A DNA stretch of 64,000 nt from Chiua virens (lineage: Eukaryota; Basidiomycota; Agaricomycetes; Boletales; Boletaceae), in contig JAHNUO010000008.1 of NCBI GenBank assembly GCA_019787685.1, positions 1,488,001 through 1,552,000 on the forward strand. Direction: 5' to 3'. Shown one piece after another: positions 1 to 12,826 of this stretch. The notes under the pieces are model-generated. The model did no database searches, was not told the DNA's origin, and saw only the letters and a list, made by a program, of their open reading frames with translations. A program made the position numbers and the translations under genes. Positions within the stretch are counted from its first letter, which is position 1, and each line of letters starts with the position of its first letter.

Positions 1-1685
1 GATCGTACTCAGAATGTCCCCGAGAGACTCCCGGGTATTCAAGTTGGCAAGAAGGGTGTTACTGTAGACCGAACAAACCGCCGTGCCAATGATGGTATTG
101 ATAACGGTCGACGGAGAAGCGTACACCTAAGGTTTCGAATCAGGAACGCAGTTCGAGGAACCAACCGCGAATGAACACTGACTAAAATGAGGGATGTAAG
201 GGCGAACGCGGCTGTCCAAGTACCCGTGTTGACTGCAAAAACGATGAGGCGTTGCAACATGCGTGATGTCCTTGTGGATCGAAAATCATGATCAAGTGAC
301 GACAAGGGACCGCATCATGCTTACCTGGGTAGTAACTGAGGCGATTTCCATTCGCAAGCAAGTAAGATCGTCATCGCAATGGCAATAAGGATATCCAGAA
401 CAGAAGCGGGAACGATGATCAACGTTTCTAGAAGCTGACCGATAGTGGCTCAGAAACTCATTTCAGTCCATAAAATGGATGCCCACTCGAAATGGATAGT
501 GACTGAGTGCTGTGGCCGGCACAGTTTTTAGGGTGCTGCGATAGAGAGGAAGTGGGCGTGAACAATTGCACTCTGGGCCAAAAAAGACACCGACCCGCTG
601 GAAATATGCAACGCCTTTGCACAAAGGACTGAGATCGTAATTGTCAGCATTCCCTCGTGTGAATCTGGCTAAAGACAGCTTACGGATACTGCACACTGAG
701 ATGCCAAAAGATACTATTGGTAAGGTTCATATCCCATGTTTATTTGGTCTTACCAATCTGGAGCACCGCGCAGATAAACTGCAGCCAACCTCTTAGTAAA
801 AGAGTGATCCCTGGTGTGCGCTGATCCCTTACCCATAAGACTGGCACCAGAAAATTTTTCTTCGCGACTGCGCAACTATGAGTAATAGAAAATGAAGTTT
901 TGAAAAGACTCGGACGCACATACAAAGATTCGATAAGCGAAAAAGCCTTGAACGGGTACCGCAACCAAGGCCTGCGTGGTATCAGCAGGCTGCTGGGAGC
1001 AAAGTAAAATGCACACTGTTAGAAGAGGCTTGAACTACGGCTATTTGGTAAGTCTTCAAAAGAAATTTACGTATAAAACTTACGAAGATTTCACTGAAAA
1101 GGTGGTCAAGACAATATGAGATTCGAGTAACAAATGGCTCACGGATGTCCATTCAAGTATGCATGTGGGTTTCGCAGACCGATAATTTGCTTGTACGCTA
1201 TGCGATGCATTAAGTGAGAAAAACATCTAAACACTACACATACAAAAAGAAACTCACCGGTAGAAATGGTCATACCTTCATGCAGCGTGTTTACCACCCT
1301 GTCGTGATTCATCAGAGAGATCGCGACCCGAAGAGATTACCAGTGAGGTATACCAAACAAATGCCACCTAAAGAGAGCACATCAATCGTGATAGAGACGA
1401 AGTTCGTGATTTCTACTCACTAGAACCTTCAGCAACAAGCGATCTTTTTGATATCTGGAACAGAGTACGACTGAATTGACGAACGAATGGGCGGAACGTG
1501 AATCTTACAAGACGAAATACCGGAATCTGGATGAGTAATTTAATAAGTATATAGTACTTCGCTCTAGTAGACAACACTCACGTTTGCATGCACATGAGAC
1601 TGTAGAATGCTGTCGCCAGGAGAGCAGCAAATAAATATGGACCGCATATATCTTCAACGGGAGGAGGGGCTGCGCCAGACGACAT
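1..1685 (-). CDS. DUF6534-like multi-pass membrane protein (3' end beyond left edge)
   Basis: This gene is visible only after splicing many tiny exons. The ATG lies at 1685-1683 and exon 1 (1582-1685) encodes a first membrane segment after a GPYLF motif. Next come exons 1509-1526 (18 nt), 1421-1454, 1354-1367 (14 nt) and 1258-1298, all joined by 53-55 nt GT-AG introns in a preserved frame and reading KDR..LK, then a membrane stretch with a TLH core. After a less certain part, VQGFFAYRIF (about 900-960) and further hydrophobic segments follow. Exons 179-270 and 1-126 give an RLIVFAVNTG segment and the family-typical tail YSNTLLANLNTRE. These landmarks, in this order, match the Agaricomycete DUF6534 family of seven-segment membrane proteins, whose function is unknown. 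Exons between about 435 and 880 are not fully resolved. Confidence 0.75.
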
Positions 1686-4600
1686 TCTACCAGTAGCAGT
1701 ATCGAGGCGCGAGGTTGCAGTCAGAAGAAACGAGACACTGGAGGATCTTGAAAAATTCGGCGCAGGCGAGTAAATTTTATGTTTATAGTCGCCGCCAGCA
1801 TGGTGGTGCTCGAAAATCTCGTTGATTTCACCCCTCAAACCGCGATCGAATCGGAACCAAGCTGTCACAGTTTGACTCGGAGACGCGTGCCTTTTTATGA
1901 AAAATCCGCCAGATTCATTACTCCTGTCAACGGATGAACATGTACTGATCACCCTGTCATGGGAGGTCGTGATGAGTCCCCTGGTCCGTGTGATCGTCTG
2001 CGTGGTAATCACCCAGAACATCGTCTTGCTCCTTGAGCTTGAGCTGTGAGGAGAGGGAGGCAGTGGGACGAAAGGGTGAGCGAGACGAAGCGCTCTCCGG
2101 CCCGGGTACGCATGGAGCGGATGCGATGATGCATCCCACTTTGCGTAATGATGTGGCGCCACTCATTGACAGGCCTCGGTGACCCCAACGCCACTGCTTG
2201 ACTCCATGGTAGCCTCCTACATAATATTTCTGATGCTGATGTGATGATGCTGAGTGGAAAGTATGTACTTTTTAAACTCTGAACGGGATTCAGATGCGTA
2301 GCGAATGTTAGCGATTTGAATTTTATAAAATGGGTCACTTCTGGCAAAACTTCTGCATCCCAGTATGCCAGCGGTGTTAAGACCATCGGCACATTGCATA
2401 GGAGACTCGGCATAAACTCGCCATCAGCTTTCTTTGCTCACGGCGGAACGACACTTCTACTCGTTTGAAATTCGTTGCGATTCCTGTCAATGCCATTGAT
2501 CTGATCGAATCGATCACGCCCGGAGCTTTTTTGTTGGTCTAGATCAGCGCTCGAGCCTGAGATCTGAGACGTGATCCGGGTGACCCTTACCGCTGAGTGA
2601 CTTGAAATTTGAACGTTGAGACTAAGCTCTTCCTAGCTCCTGAAACAATCTACATGTGCCAGTGGCGCTTTCAAGCATATCACGTGTAATCGAGCTGTGC
2701 ACGATTGGTGTTGACCAGCTCAGTCTTCCACACTCCTTTCATGGTTCTTCAACCACTTTCCGAGCATCGACCGGCCCTTGGATGAGTCAACAATGTCCGA
2801 ATGTTCCTCTGGAGGGGAGGTGGCTCGTAGAGTACATTATCTACACAAGTTGGATGAACAGAGGACACGGGGAATGGTGGCTGCGAAAATGTCAATACGG
2901 AGACAAAAGGAGAGTGAACCAGAGCCGTGGCAGGAAGATGGCTGGCGTGAGCACAAAGCAAGAATGTCAGACGAATCGTTGCGAGACGAAATGACGAGAT
3001 CGTACTGTGTATGAGTTGTTTCATCGCTGCCTTCTATGCTGACTCGCTCGCACTTCCTCCTCGGCAGCAGATACCTGATGAAGAGTTAGGAAGCGGCGGG
3101 CTACGCCCGAACCGATGTTTTGGTAATCGGCAGATCCCGAGTAGCGAGGCCACTGGCAGAGTTGGCTGTGTCAACCAGTCATCTTACTGAGTTGTCAACA
3201 TAGTCCAATCTATCACCGCTATTCACCGGTGTCAGTCTTGGGACATCTTCTGCTAGTGCGGTCGTGGCTCGAATGCGTCAAGAAGAGAGGTGTTTCGGTT
3301 TACGCCGACGCACACTACTTGAAACACATTTCTATTCATAATGGTTTTTGTGCAGGTGTCTCGTGTCTCTTTCGCGCCTATTCTCCACGCTAAGATTCTT
3401 GCGGTTGCCTAGAATTCATTTCACGATCATCCTTCCCAGCTACGCTCGCATCCCAAGACCTTGTCAAATGGGTGTGCGCTGTCATTACAGGCAGACTTTT
3501 TGACGAAATGACAACGAATATATGCCAGTTCGAGCCCCCCCAGTTCACAATTCGAATCACATCAACATTCTGTTATGCATTTCAGATAGCTTTTACCTTT
3601 CTCGAACAACGGTTCCGACTCTGAGTCGCTGGGAAAGATGGGCTGCCGGTCGTCGTGGTCGCGCGCACGTCACTCTCAGGGACCTGGTCGTGCTCTTCGC
3701 GTTTCGCCCATGTTTGAAAACTTGCTGTGCCTTCCTCAACGTGGTATATTCTCAAGTTCCTTCTACCCTCCCTAGTATTCAGATTACGGTATTTCTCTTT
3801 GGTACGGTAGCTTGACCAGTCAGCCCTCCCCAACCTCCATAGGCTTTCCTGACTTTGATGACAAAGGACCTATCTTCAGACTTTCGCAATAACTCAGGTG
3901 GCTCATACGGAAATGTAGGAAGCGGATGAATTACTTGACCTCCCCCACTCATCGAATCGCCGGAAATCGCAGGTGCGCTAAGTGGCTCGTTATCGGGTAG
4001 GCTCTACATAACAGATTTTTTGAACACACCAGCGACGTGCGTTATCATGCTCCTGATTCATCCATTGCCTACAACCTCTGTCTCGTCGTCCGTTCATCTT
4101 TGGCCCTTGACGCATTGAAGTTGAAATGATATCGCAAGCCAGGAACAAGACAGGAGTACGAGGAATTTGCTGGCGGAGGCCCATTCAGACTCGCCGTATG
4201 AGGCGAAGATGGTAGCATAAACGACAATACACTCATCCCAACACGACCAGACGAGGTGGCGCACCGCAAAAACGGCAGGGTCATCTGTGAAGTTGATTGC
4301 GATGATATCGGTGCTCAGTTTGTCGCTGCATACTCGCCTTCGTGTCTCCTTCTCCTTCTTGCTGTCTTACACCTCGTTCCCTGCATCGTACCACACTATC
4401 CCAATTCGCGTCAAGTCCTGTCCAGCTCCTCTTTGGCTACATGTGACGCTTCGTCCAGGTGGAACTTCCAGACACCATGGATACCTCGCCGGAGTCACGC
4501 GATCTCGGCGCAATCGACCCGTCTTCAAACACGGTTCTTAGCAACGTTAATTTGCTCGTGGAGTGTGACCCACTAGTGCCCATACGTGACTTTCGCTCCA

Positions 4601-5777
4601 ATGGTGCACGATCGTCGGTCTCAAAGCGCATGGGAAAGCCAAGAATCAGAATTTATCCATGCGCGTTAGTATGCTACGCTAAGGTGTTTCTTTTTTTTCA
4701 TGCGGGTCTGTGTACCAGTCTTTGGCGTACTAGTATGTCTCGTACGTTATCTTGGATGACTACATTTTTTCTACTAGTGTCCCATGCAACTTGTGACGCA
4801 AGTGGAAGGCCGTCTGAAACACGGTGGTTCCGAATAAACTAAGAGTACATAGGTGAATCAGCTTCACCACTGGATTCTAACCTGAAGCTAACGAGGAGTT
4901 CCCCAATATTGACTCACCGTCACGGTATGGAACCGGGGCTGACGCGTGTTCGATGATACCTATTTAGGAGACAGCTACCGAAATTTGAAATGAAGATCGT
5001 CATTTTGCGAAAAGTTCTCTCCGATACCATGACATATGGAGAGCGGTGTCAAGTGACACGGGTATAACATAGTGTGTTTTCAAGTATGTTGCACCAACAT
5101 CGTATTCTTCATACTGAATGTGCTCTCTAGGTTGTTTTAGCGCGTAATGTGCGTATTTCTTTGTTGATCGATTGAATGCGTTTGGTAACTTACAGAGTCC
5201 CAGGATGATCATCGATACCCGTAACAGGTAAATTTCTATGAGGGATGGCATTGGCACGGCCGTCTGCGAACACGATGAATCATCAAGCCTGCCCTATCGT
5301 ACGTAGTACACGTACACCAAAAACCCATTTCCCTCATCACTCAAAAGAACGTCAATTCTTGCTGATACGATTGTCAAGCTATGAACGACTCTATGAACAC
5401 TAGTGGCAGAGGAACAACTGGTCGCGATACTAGGTGAACGCGTTCATTGATCTCCCATTGATAATGCCAGATCGTTTCTCAGCCTTATTCACAGCGAGCA
5501 AGTGCCCGACATCGGAACGCTTTCCATCTCTGCCAGCGTCGCAGATCGTGACAGATCAAGGAACGACGAAAAAGTGCGCTTGAACACTCCTACTCGAGGA
5601 TGGTACGACCTCGTGCACATTCTTTCCCATCGAATAATTCAGCTCAGCGTGGTTTATAGTGATAGCGTACCCCCTGAATCATCCATCGCAGACGTCTTGG
5701 AACGAGCTGCATTTCCCAACATGGGACAGAGAGTGTAAGAACGATGTTCAATGAGTGAACTTTTCTCGAATTCATAG
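1686..5777. other. 4-kb stretch without a recognisable gene
   Basis: Open frames are short on both strands, and none shows a domain or splices into a longer frame by eye. It should hold the promoter of the leftward DUF6534-like gene (just right of 1685) and the unresolved 5' end of the Argonaute gene (just left of 5778). A frame at 4459-4842 (+) and one at 1963-2162 (-) are the longest, but neither has recognisable content. Short upstream Argonaute exons may lie near the right end. Confidence 0.4.
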
Positions 5778-8706
5778 TGTTTGACAGCAGAGAGCTGCCT
5801 ATCGGATCCTCGTGCCCATCTGACCCAAACTTGGGGCAGAATGCCTTACGTGACTTCGGCCTGCCAGTGCACCCACATCCTCCCAGTCCAGGGATTCGTG
5901 GATGCCCTGTGAAGCTACGCACAAATCACTTGCAAGTTCAATATATCCCAAACGTTATCTATGAGTACTGTGCATCGATCACCCCGCCTCCCGTGTCTCG
6001 CAATGTCAGATATTCTATATATCAGCTCGCGGAGCAGACAGCAGCCTGGAGAGAAGCTGGAATGGTTGGCGCAGTGGCCCACGATGGTGCTTCTAGGCTC
6101 GTCTCTTCTCAGCGTTTGCCAGACGTGTTGGAGATTCAGGTCAGCTATCAACAAGAAGGCACCCCGGCGCCGCAGCATGGTGCTAGGGTCTTTATATTGA
6201 GTATTAAGCTCGTCCAAACTCTCGACGCGAACACTCTGACTAGGTGAGGGATCGTCCTCGTCTCTTGGGTTCAGCCTGACCTTTTTGTAGATACATTGAA
6301 GGGCCGCCCGAACTTCAGAATTTCAACATCTCCCCCGTTGTCTCTGCACTGAATCTGGTCCAGCTGGCTGCTCGCGGAGATATAGGTGTTGTGTCAGTCG
6401 GAAGGAGCCGCTTTTTCCTCGCATTACACGCAGGGACTGATCTGGGTGATGGACTCGAAGCACGAAAAGGATTTGTGACGTCCCTTCTCCCCACTCGGGG
6501 ACACCTAACGATCAAAGTCAACGTTGGTACTACGGCCTTCTACTCTCCTGGGAATCTAGCTGCGTCGATGCTGGCCTCCCAAGATCCAATGCTGGCCCCC
6601 AGAAGCAGGCTCATGCAAAACGTCAAGGTTCGGACTACACACACCCAGTCCCGGCACGTGTTCAGAGTCAGGGACCTCGCAGCACAGGACTCTGACACGC
6701 GCATGATCAACACTCCTGACTTTGGTCAAGTCACTATCAGCCACTACATTACTCTTAGTAAGTCTGACAATTACCCCCCCCATTCCGTCACCTTCTGAAT
6801 CATTCTCACCATCTTCATCTCCTCAAGGATTTGGAATACAACTTAGTTTCCCCCATCTACCGTTGGTCGAGACCCACTCGAGTGCCATTCTTCCCCCGGA
6901 ACTTTGCGAGATTCTCCCGGGACAGCCGTTCCGAGGCGTGCTACATGACAGTCATGCCGCCGCAATGACGAATTTAGCATGCGTATATCCAAACACTGGG
7001 GGACAGGTGATTCGACAACTCGCGCAGCAGCCTGTCGGTCCCGTTCTATCCTCGTTTGGTATGAACATCGGGACCGACCTCCTACAAGTTACTGGTCGTG
7101 TTTTACCCAAGCCTGCCATCATCTATTCTTCCAACACAGCCTATGTTGATGATCGTCCTCGTCCTCAATGGAGCCTTAGAGAGGCTCATTTCATTGTCGG
7201 AGGCCGTCTTGATCAGTGGACTGTCCTCGTAATCAAGGACAATTCCCCTCCCGAATTCGCTGGGGTGACCGATCCAGAGCTCCAGGAGGCTGTCGTGGCT
7301 TTCCGGGACATGTGCAACAGCCGCGGAGTGACGGTTACAGGGGACCCCACGTACACTGCGGTTCAACTTCCACCTAGGACTCCTACTGATCCCATACGAG
7401 AAGCGGCTCTGGCAGCTATCAAGACCGCTTTCAAAGACGAGAAAAAACCTCAACTTGTCATGGTTGCGCTTGCCAACAGGGACAAGATGGTGTATGACGG
7501 CTTAAAATATCTCTTCGATGTTCTTTTGGATCTGCCTTCCATATGTTTTCTTTCATCCAAGTTCCGCCATGGCGCCCCTTCTCGAGCCCAGTATCTCTCA
7601 AACCTCTCCTTGAAGCTAAATGTAAAACTCGGCGGCGTCAACCACAGGCTAGATGCAGAGACAGTAGCGTGGCTAAATGTAAGACCTACTATGATCGTAG
7701 GCATGGATGTTGTGCATCCCGGGCCCGATTCTGCGATGGGTACACGTGAGTTTATGTGCTTCGCTGACTTCATGAACTATCACACTGAGAACCTGTTAGC
7801 CACTATAGCAGCTGTTGTGGCAAATGTTGATGAGCACTTCGCACAGTATCCGGCTAGCCTGTCTCTTCAACAGTCGAGAGGAGAGGTAAGGATAAATCTT
7901 GGACGATCCATGTCTCTGACTTGGCGTATGATGCAGATGATCTTCGACCTCAAAATGATGATGATTGAACGCCTGAAATTTTATCAGAACCGAAATGACG
8001 GTGAACTCCCAGAGCGCATCCTCGTGTATCGCAATGGCATTTCGGATGTAGGTGGCGCGTTTGATGTCTGGTTTCAGGACTAAATTCCTCTAAAGTCCCA
8101 GATATCCTGCTTGCTGTCCACCGAGGTTCCTGCGATGAAAGAGGCTTTTCAGACATTTAACACGTCAAGCACGCCATACAGTCCAAAAATGACGATCGTG
8201 ATTTGCAGCAAGAATCGACGCACTGGCACATGGTTTGGGGTGGACGGGGCGACCGATGGGAACCCCGAGGCAGGAACTGTCGTCGATAGTGACGTGACTT
8301 CAGCAAACAAGTTCGAATTTTACCTTCAAGGTGTGCCCTTGTCCTTCGTATTCAACTGTCACTGCTAATTATGTGTTGCACGGCAGCCCACGGAACTGCG
8401 AAAGGCACCGCTCGGCCTACGTTATACACTGTCATCTACGACGAAATTGGAGTGACTGCGGATGAAATTCAGGGAGCGACTCATGCGCTCTGCTACATGT
8501 ATGCGCCGGCGACGCATGCAGTGAGTTTGGTCGCCCCCGCTTACTATGCCGATCTCGCGTCTAAGCGTGGGCGGTGCTACTTGCGGGGTCACTTCTACGG
8601 ACATATCATGGAAGGTTCCGATGATCAACAGGCGGTATGGGAGGATGCAAGACGTATTGGCGATATCCCTGGATCGGCAGTGAGCAGCACCATGTTTTAC
8701 ATGTGA
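5778..8706 (+). CDS. Argonaute (N, L1, PAZ-region, MID and PIWI), altered catalytic residue
   Basis: Guide-RNA-binding Argonaute. Spliced exons: up to 6243, 6291-6757, 6828-7745, 7800-7885, 7937-8047, 8102-8330, 8387-8706; the frame stays open through all junctions and ends in TMFYM. The N domain (VKLRTNH.. VAHDGASRLVS), linker (VNVGTTAFYSPGNL), PAZ end (LPPELCEILPGQPF), MID and PIWI are in order. In PIWI the first Asp is present (GMDVVHPGP, codon 7706-7708), as is the Glu (SRGEM). The third position is Asn (YRNGIS, codon 8033-8035) where slicers have Asp. The fourth is Asp (AYYADLASKRGR). The intron 8048-8101 removes an in-frame TAA, but splicing there also drops the usual GQF segment. The first coding exon is not found: 5778 follows a splice acceptor and has no ATG in frame. 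It may be a non-slicing Argonaute or a decaying copy. Confidence 0.88.
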
Positions 8707-9244
8707 GCGTCTGCAAATCGTAATCAAGAGTACCGATCTTTGACAAATTTACATTCTTAGCTGACTTGTCCATCACCGGTCTTCGATGTGGTTGTTGTAA
8801 AAAACTTGGACTTGTCGGAGCGGAACGTCCTTGCCTCCTAAAAATTTCGATACCATACAGAGCCACTGTATTCAAGTTATCGAATGCAAATCTCTTTTCG
8901 AAGCACTTCCACACTTCCTGTAGTCGCTAAATAGCATGCAGAACGTTAGTCCCCGAAGGGGAAACTGATTGAATAAAGGTGCATTCTGCGCCTCTCACTA
9001 CCTTACACAAATAAATAACCAAGACAATAAATATCTACGAGTCTGAGTCAAGCATACATAACCATAACCATATCTTTATAATTTTATAACCTTCAGACAG
9101 AGATCATATAGAAACCATCAGAAATAAATAGCTTCGTGTCGATCATACAGAGAACGTTAGCGCCTGAACCAACATGAAAGTGAGACTTCTTCATGCGCGA
9201 TCTAATATGTCCACATACCCAGGTACTATTGTTTCCGGGAAAAT
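8707..9244. other. Convergent intergenic spacer between Argonaute and laccase
   Basis: AT-rich sequence between two genes that end toward each other. It should hold both 3' untranslated regions; an AT-rich run with AATAAA-like words at about 8990-9130 suits polyadenylation. No coding signal was seen. Confidence 0.5.
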
Positions 9245-11342
9245 CTAGTTGCTGCACAACTGCCTCCAGTCGGCTGTGATGAAAAGCGATCAGTATCTAT
9301 CTGGTCATTGTATGGTGGTGACATACCCGGAACATTCTCCGTAGAGATTTGAGACGTCGATTCCGCAAAGACAACAGCGAATCCGCTAGAACACGGGTCA
9401 ATTACTGATACCAGTCTTAGTTGAACTGAATTGAACGCACTGGTGGAGATGCCAATCGATGTGACTAGAGATCGGGCGTGAGATCACACAAGGCCTACTA
9501 GGATGTCGGACCACAGGCACTCACCAGTGGAGGAACCAAGGTCCCGGGTTGTCAGTAGTAAAGCGGATGGTCACATTGTCTGTACGGGTACTTCCGATGG
9601 ACACGACGTCGCGCCGGACAGGGTTCACGAAGTTAGTGGTGTTGCTACCGGCATGCCTCACGACGGAAAATGCGTGCTACAAATCATCTCTAAGAATGAG
9701 AAACAAGACGATCAAAGCGGGTCACATACGCCATGTAAATGGATAGGGTGCTAAAGCAACAAGCAAGGGTCAGCTTGGACCAACGTGTCACGAGCAATGC
9801 ACTCACGGGACCACCGGGTGGTAGAAACGTGTTCGGGAAGCTGAGTTCGATGACCTTGTTCGGGGGAAGTTCATAAATACTCCCGCTCGGCAACAATTGC
9901 GCAGGATGCAGGTTTCCACTGAGAATCTGGAGAAGCACAGGGACAGGGGGATCTGTGAAGGAAACATTGTTGAAAGTAAAGAACCTCGACGCATTGATGC
10001 CGGGAAGAAGCTGAATGTTCACGTCCGCGTTTCCAATTCCAGGAACCCCAGGAGCGGCTGGGTTGGTCGATGGGTGAAGATTGCCCTCGTCGAACGATAG
10101 TACATACGGGCCAGGAGCTGAGGTGGGATCTGACTGTGGTGCACCATTGTATCGCAAGATAGCTGAGTTCGTGCCGTTCGTAAAACTGCCACCCGGTGGA
10201 CTGGCGCGAATCCAATAGTTGTCGACGGGCTGGTTTGCTGTAACAATGACGGAGTAGCGTTGACCAGCGAGGACGGGTAATGAGTCAACTTGCACGGGAG
10301 TAACTTCGTTCCCGTCTACCTCGATGATGTTCAACCGGTGACCATCAATCGTGAAGTTGAATTGGGGATCGCAGGACATGCTGACCACACGGAAGCGGTA
10401 GCGTAACCCATGTTGGACATGGATGACCGCGAGCGGAGTTGCGGGGCCATTGGCATAGCGGCCGAGGCCATTGATCAGAGTCGAGTCAGCGACGACCGGA
10501 CCGAAGATATTGCCGAGTTGGGGAGCTGGGGTATGGTACCTAAATCCAGGTCAGCTCAAAGCATCTTTTGCACGAAAATTTACTCACCAATCTGCGAGGG
10601 TGATAACCGTATTCTCTGTTCGTAGGTTTAGGACAAAGTACGTTTACCAATCAATATGAACCTTACCATCGTCAATTTCGTACCCTAATCTTAACGGGTC
10701 GAGAAGATCATAGATTACCAGCGGTCCTCGAAGCCCATCACAGTATTGAGTTGAATAATGAGAGTGGTACCAATAGGTTCCCGTCTGATCGCCGACATCG
10801 AATTGGTACTGAAACGATTTCTGCTGTTGGATTGGGCATTGTGTAACCCAAGAAACACCATCAGCAAAGTTACTCCCTTTCTGGAAGATCCCGTGCCAAT
10901 GCTTTGGGGAGTATATAAGTGCACAGTTCGCGACTTAGACTGCATAGTTACGTACAATACTGGTTTCCACGTCCATGGTAGTATCCGAGAGTTGATTAAC
11001 AACTTCAAGATCAAGTCGATTGCCCTGGAGGGACATGATTACGCGATCTAGTCATCATCATAACTTTCTTACCTTCAGGGCTTTGATCAATGGCGCAGGG
11101 AATACACCATTGGCAAGGACGGTTCTGAGGAATGTCAGGAGTGTATCGAGTGGAAATCAGAGACCGACTGACGATCGGTTATATCCATCTGGCGCGATGT
11201 CCGCGTTTGCAATAGTCAGTTTGGCAATAGGGCCCAGCGTCGCGCGTGATTTGACGTTGTTATTTCCCGAAAGGTGCGGGACCGAGAATGTAAACGCATT
11301 AGAAACGAGTAATGATAACACGAGTAAGGAGAGGGATAACAT
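9245..11342 (-). CDS. Laccase (secreted multicopper oxidase)
   Basis: Copper oxidase that oxidises phenols and reduces oxygen to water, acting outside the cell. Eleven exons: 11173-11342, 11073-11124, 10956-11024, 10667-10901, 10588-10615, 9807-10539, 9730-9750, 9525-9676, 9441-9464, 9327-9385, 9245-9273. Together they give 523 residues in one frame, the normal laccase size. A hydrophobic signal peptide comes first ([16 protein letters not shown]). All four copper motifs are present: HWHG (98-101), HSH (143-145), HPIHLHG (430-436) and HCHIDWH (486-492). The residue ten after the Cys, the axial position of the type-1 copper, is Phe497, which in this family goes with high redox potential. The C-terminus ends soon after ADWRQLC, slightly short. 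The many apparent stops in the raw sequence are all intronic. The gene looks functional. Confidence 0.95.
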
Positions 11343-11395
11343 CTCAGATGTTAGTAGGAAGGAATTGGAGTGAATGACTGTGGACTACTCGCGCC

Positions 11396-11406
11396 TCCTT
11401 TATAGT
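11396..11406 (-). promoter_or_regulatory. TATA-like box of the laccase gene
   Basis: On the minus strand the sequence reads GACTATAAAGG, about 55-60 bp upstream of the laccase ATG. Spacing and sequence fit a TATA element, but no transcript start is known. Confidence 0.45.
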
Positions 11407-11659
11407 CGAGAATAAGGATTGATGAGGCAGTATACATTGTGACGGGTCCTGTTGGAAGAGCTCAGCCTCAACATCCTTTCTTGTGCAATACTTACTTGAC
11501 ACAGGAGGAGGGCGATCACTCGCTCATCTCACTGAACTCGTTCCTCACAGGAGCAATGCGGTACCCGGACGAAACTGGATAGATGGTATACTCGAAACCT
11601 GGACCTGGGGAGTCTAGGCAAACTATATCAATCCTGGTTGTACTGACGGACAGGAACAA

Positions 11660-12780
11660 ATCAGTTACTGTTCTGTCTTGAAAAGGACGAGAGGCGCACC
11701 CACTGACGTCGCATAATTCGAGTTAGGAACAATCGCAAGGGCAGACATGTCTGTATATCTGGCGATGAGTAGCAACAAGGAGGCGCACGGAGGCGCATCG
11801 CGTCAACACAAATGGAGTGACAGTTCCATATATCCCAAAACATGGACAAGACTGAAGGTAGGATAGTTTTAGAGTCCAAACTCGTACGCACGTGATCGTG
11901 CTGGTTGTGACCGTACATGGTCGCACTACGATGTTTGAACATCGATGGGAAGTGATTCCTGGCCCTGTAACTATCAGGGTAACGTCGGCTAGTGAGTAGG
12001 CTGTTACACCCTTGGAAAGAATGCCGTGGTGCACGACAGTTATCGAGAGTACAGCATCGGTGCCCGGACGTGTTGGTGTTCCTGCTGACGGAAGAACTGG
12101 GAAGTGTTGCCAGTACGATGCGGTATCGAAAGTCACTAACCATGTGAAATCATTGAATCATCCAAAGTGGGAATTATCCTGCAATCGAAACCGTAACACC
12201 TGGCAGTTAGTAGCCATAGTCCGACAGGGAAGCTGCCGACAGAGGCACTGAAACTATTAGTCCTTGGCGTGGGAGATTAGACTACATACACAGGAAAGAC
12301 ATAATCCACTTGGCACTGTGGCAGGTCAAGCTTCAAGCCGGACCTGCCAAGTAGCCTTTCTAGAATCGTACACACTCGGATCAGAACTTGTATTAGCCGC
12401 TGGCATGACCAGCGTTGTGATGCCACCAGTTGCGTCCTCGACGATTTGTACTGTAACAATTGGTTGTTGGAGCGTAAATGCGGGGCCCCGGATCTGCTCA
12501 AGTTGCAGGGCCTGTCAACGCGGTGTATGTCAATGCTCCTGTCCCCTTGAGATTGACAGGGGAGCGTCCATGACACCAGCCACATCTCCTCAATTCGAGA
12601 ACGGCAGTACAATACCCATGTAGGTGATGATGTGAAGAGACAGGAACGCGACGAAGTGTCAATGAAATGTTGACATGACAGGTAAGCCCTTGAGGTCGGG
12701 CCTTCGACAACTCGAACGCCTTGATATCAGGCCACCGATTGGTGTCCCTTGTTAGTCTGCGAACACATCGAAGTGCATTC
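11660..12780 (-). CDS. Possible multi-exon gene of unknown function
   Basis: I do not recognise this. On the minus strand two stretches look coding: about 12350-12495 (reading ..GPAFTLQQPIVTVQIVED.. then PAANTSSDPSVYDS) and about 11850-12140 (..SYWQHFPVLPSAGTPTRPG.. then SITVVHHGI). The first ends at a plausible GT donor and a following exon can begin at a TAG acceptor near 12284. Connecting them needs introns I could not place confidently, and one join carries a TGA. It lies head-on to nothing obvious, between the divergent start of laccase and the 3' end of the Mak11 gene. It could be a weakly conserved secreted protein or a decayed gene. Confidence 0.3.
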
Positions 12781-12826
12781 ACGTCTCTGGTTGCTAAACA
12801 GTATTTGCGCTCACCCGATACAGGCT

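Noticed and set aside
8048..8101. Premature TAA in the Argonaute
   Set aside because: The stop at 8081-8083 lies in a 54-nt GTAGGT...CAG stretch with a CTAAAT branch word, and removing it keeps the frame. It is better read as an intron, though the loss of the GQF segment keeps some doubt.
9245..9806. Truncated laccase lacking its last copper motifs
   Set aside because: The motifs HPIHLHG and HCHIDWH lie on short exons of 21, 152 and 24 nt and are complete once spliced.
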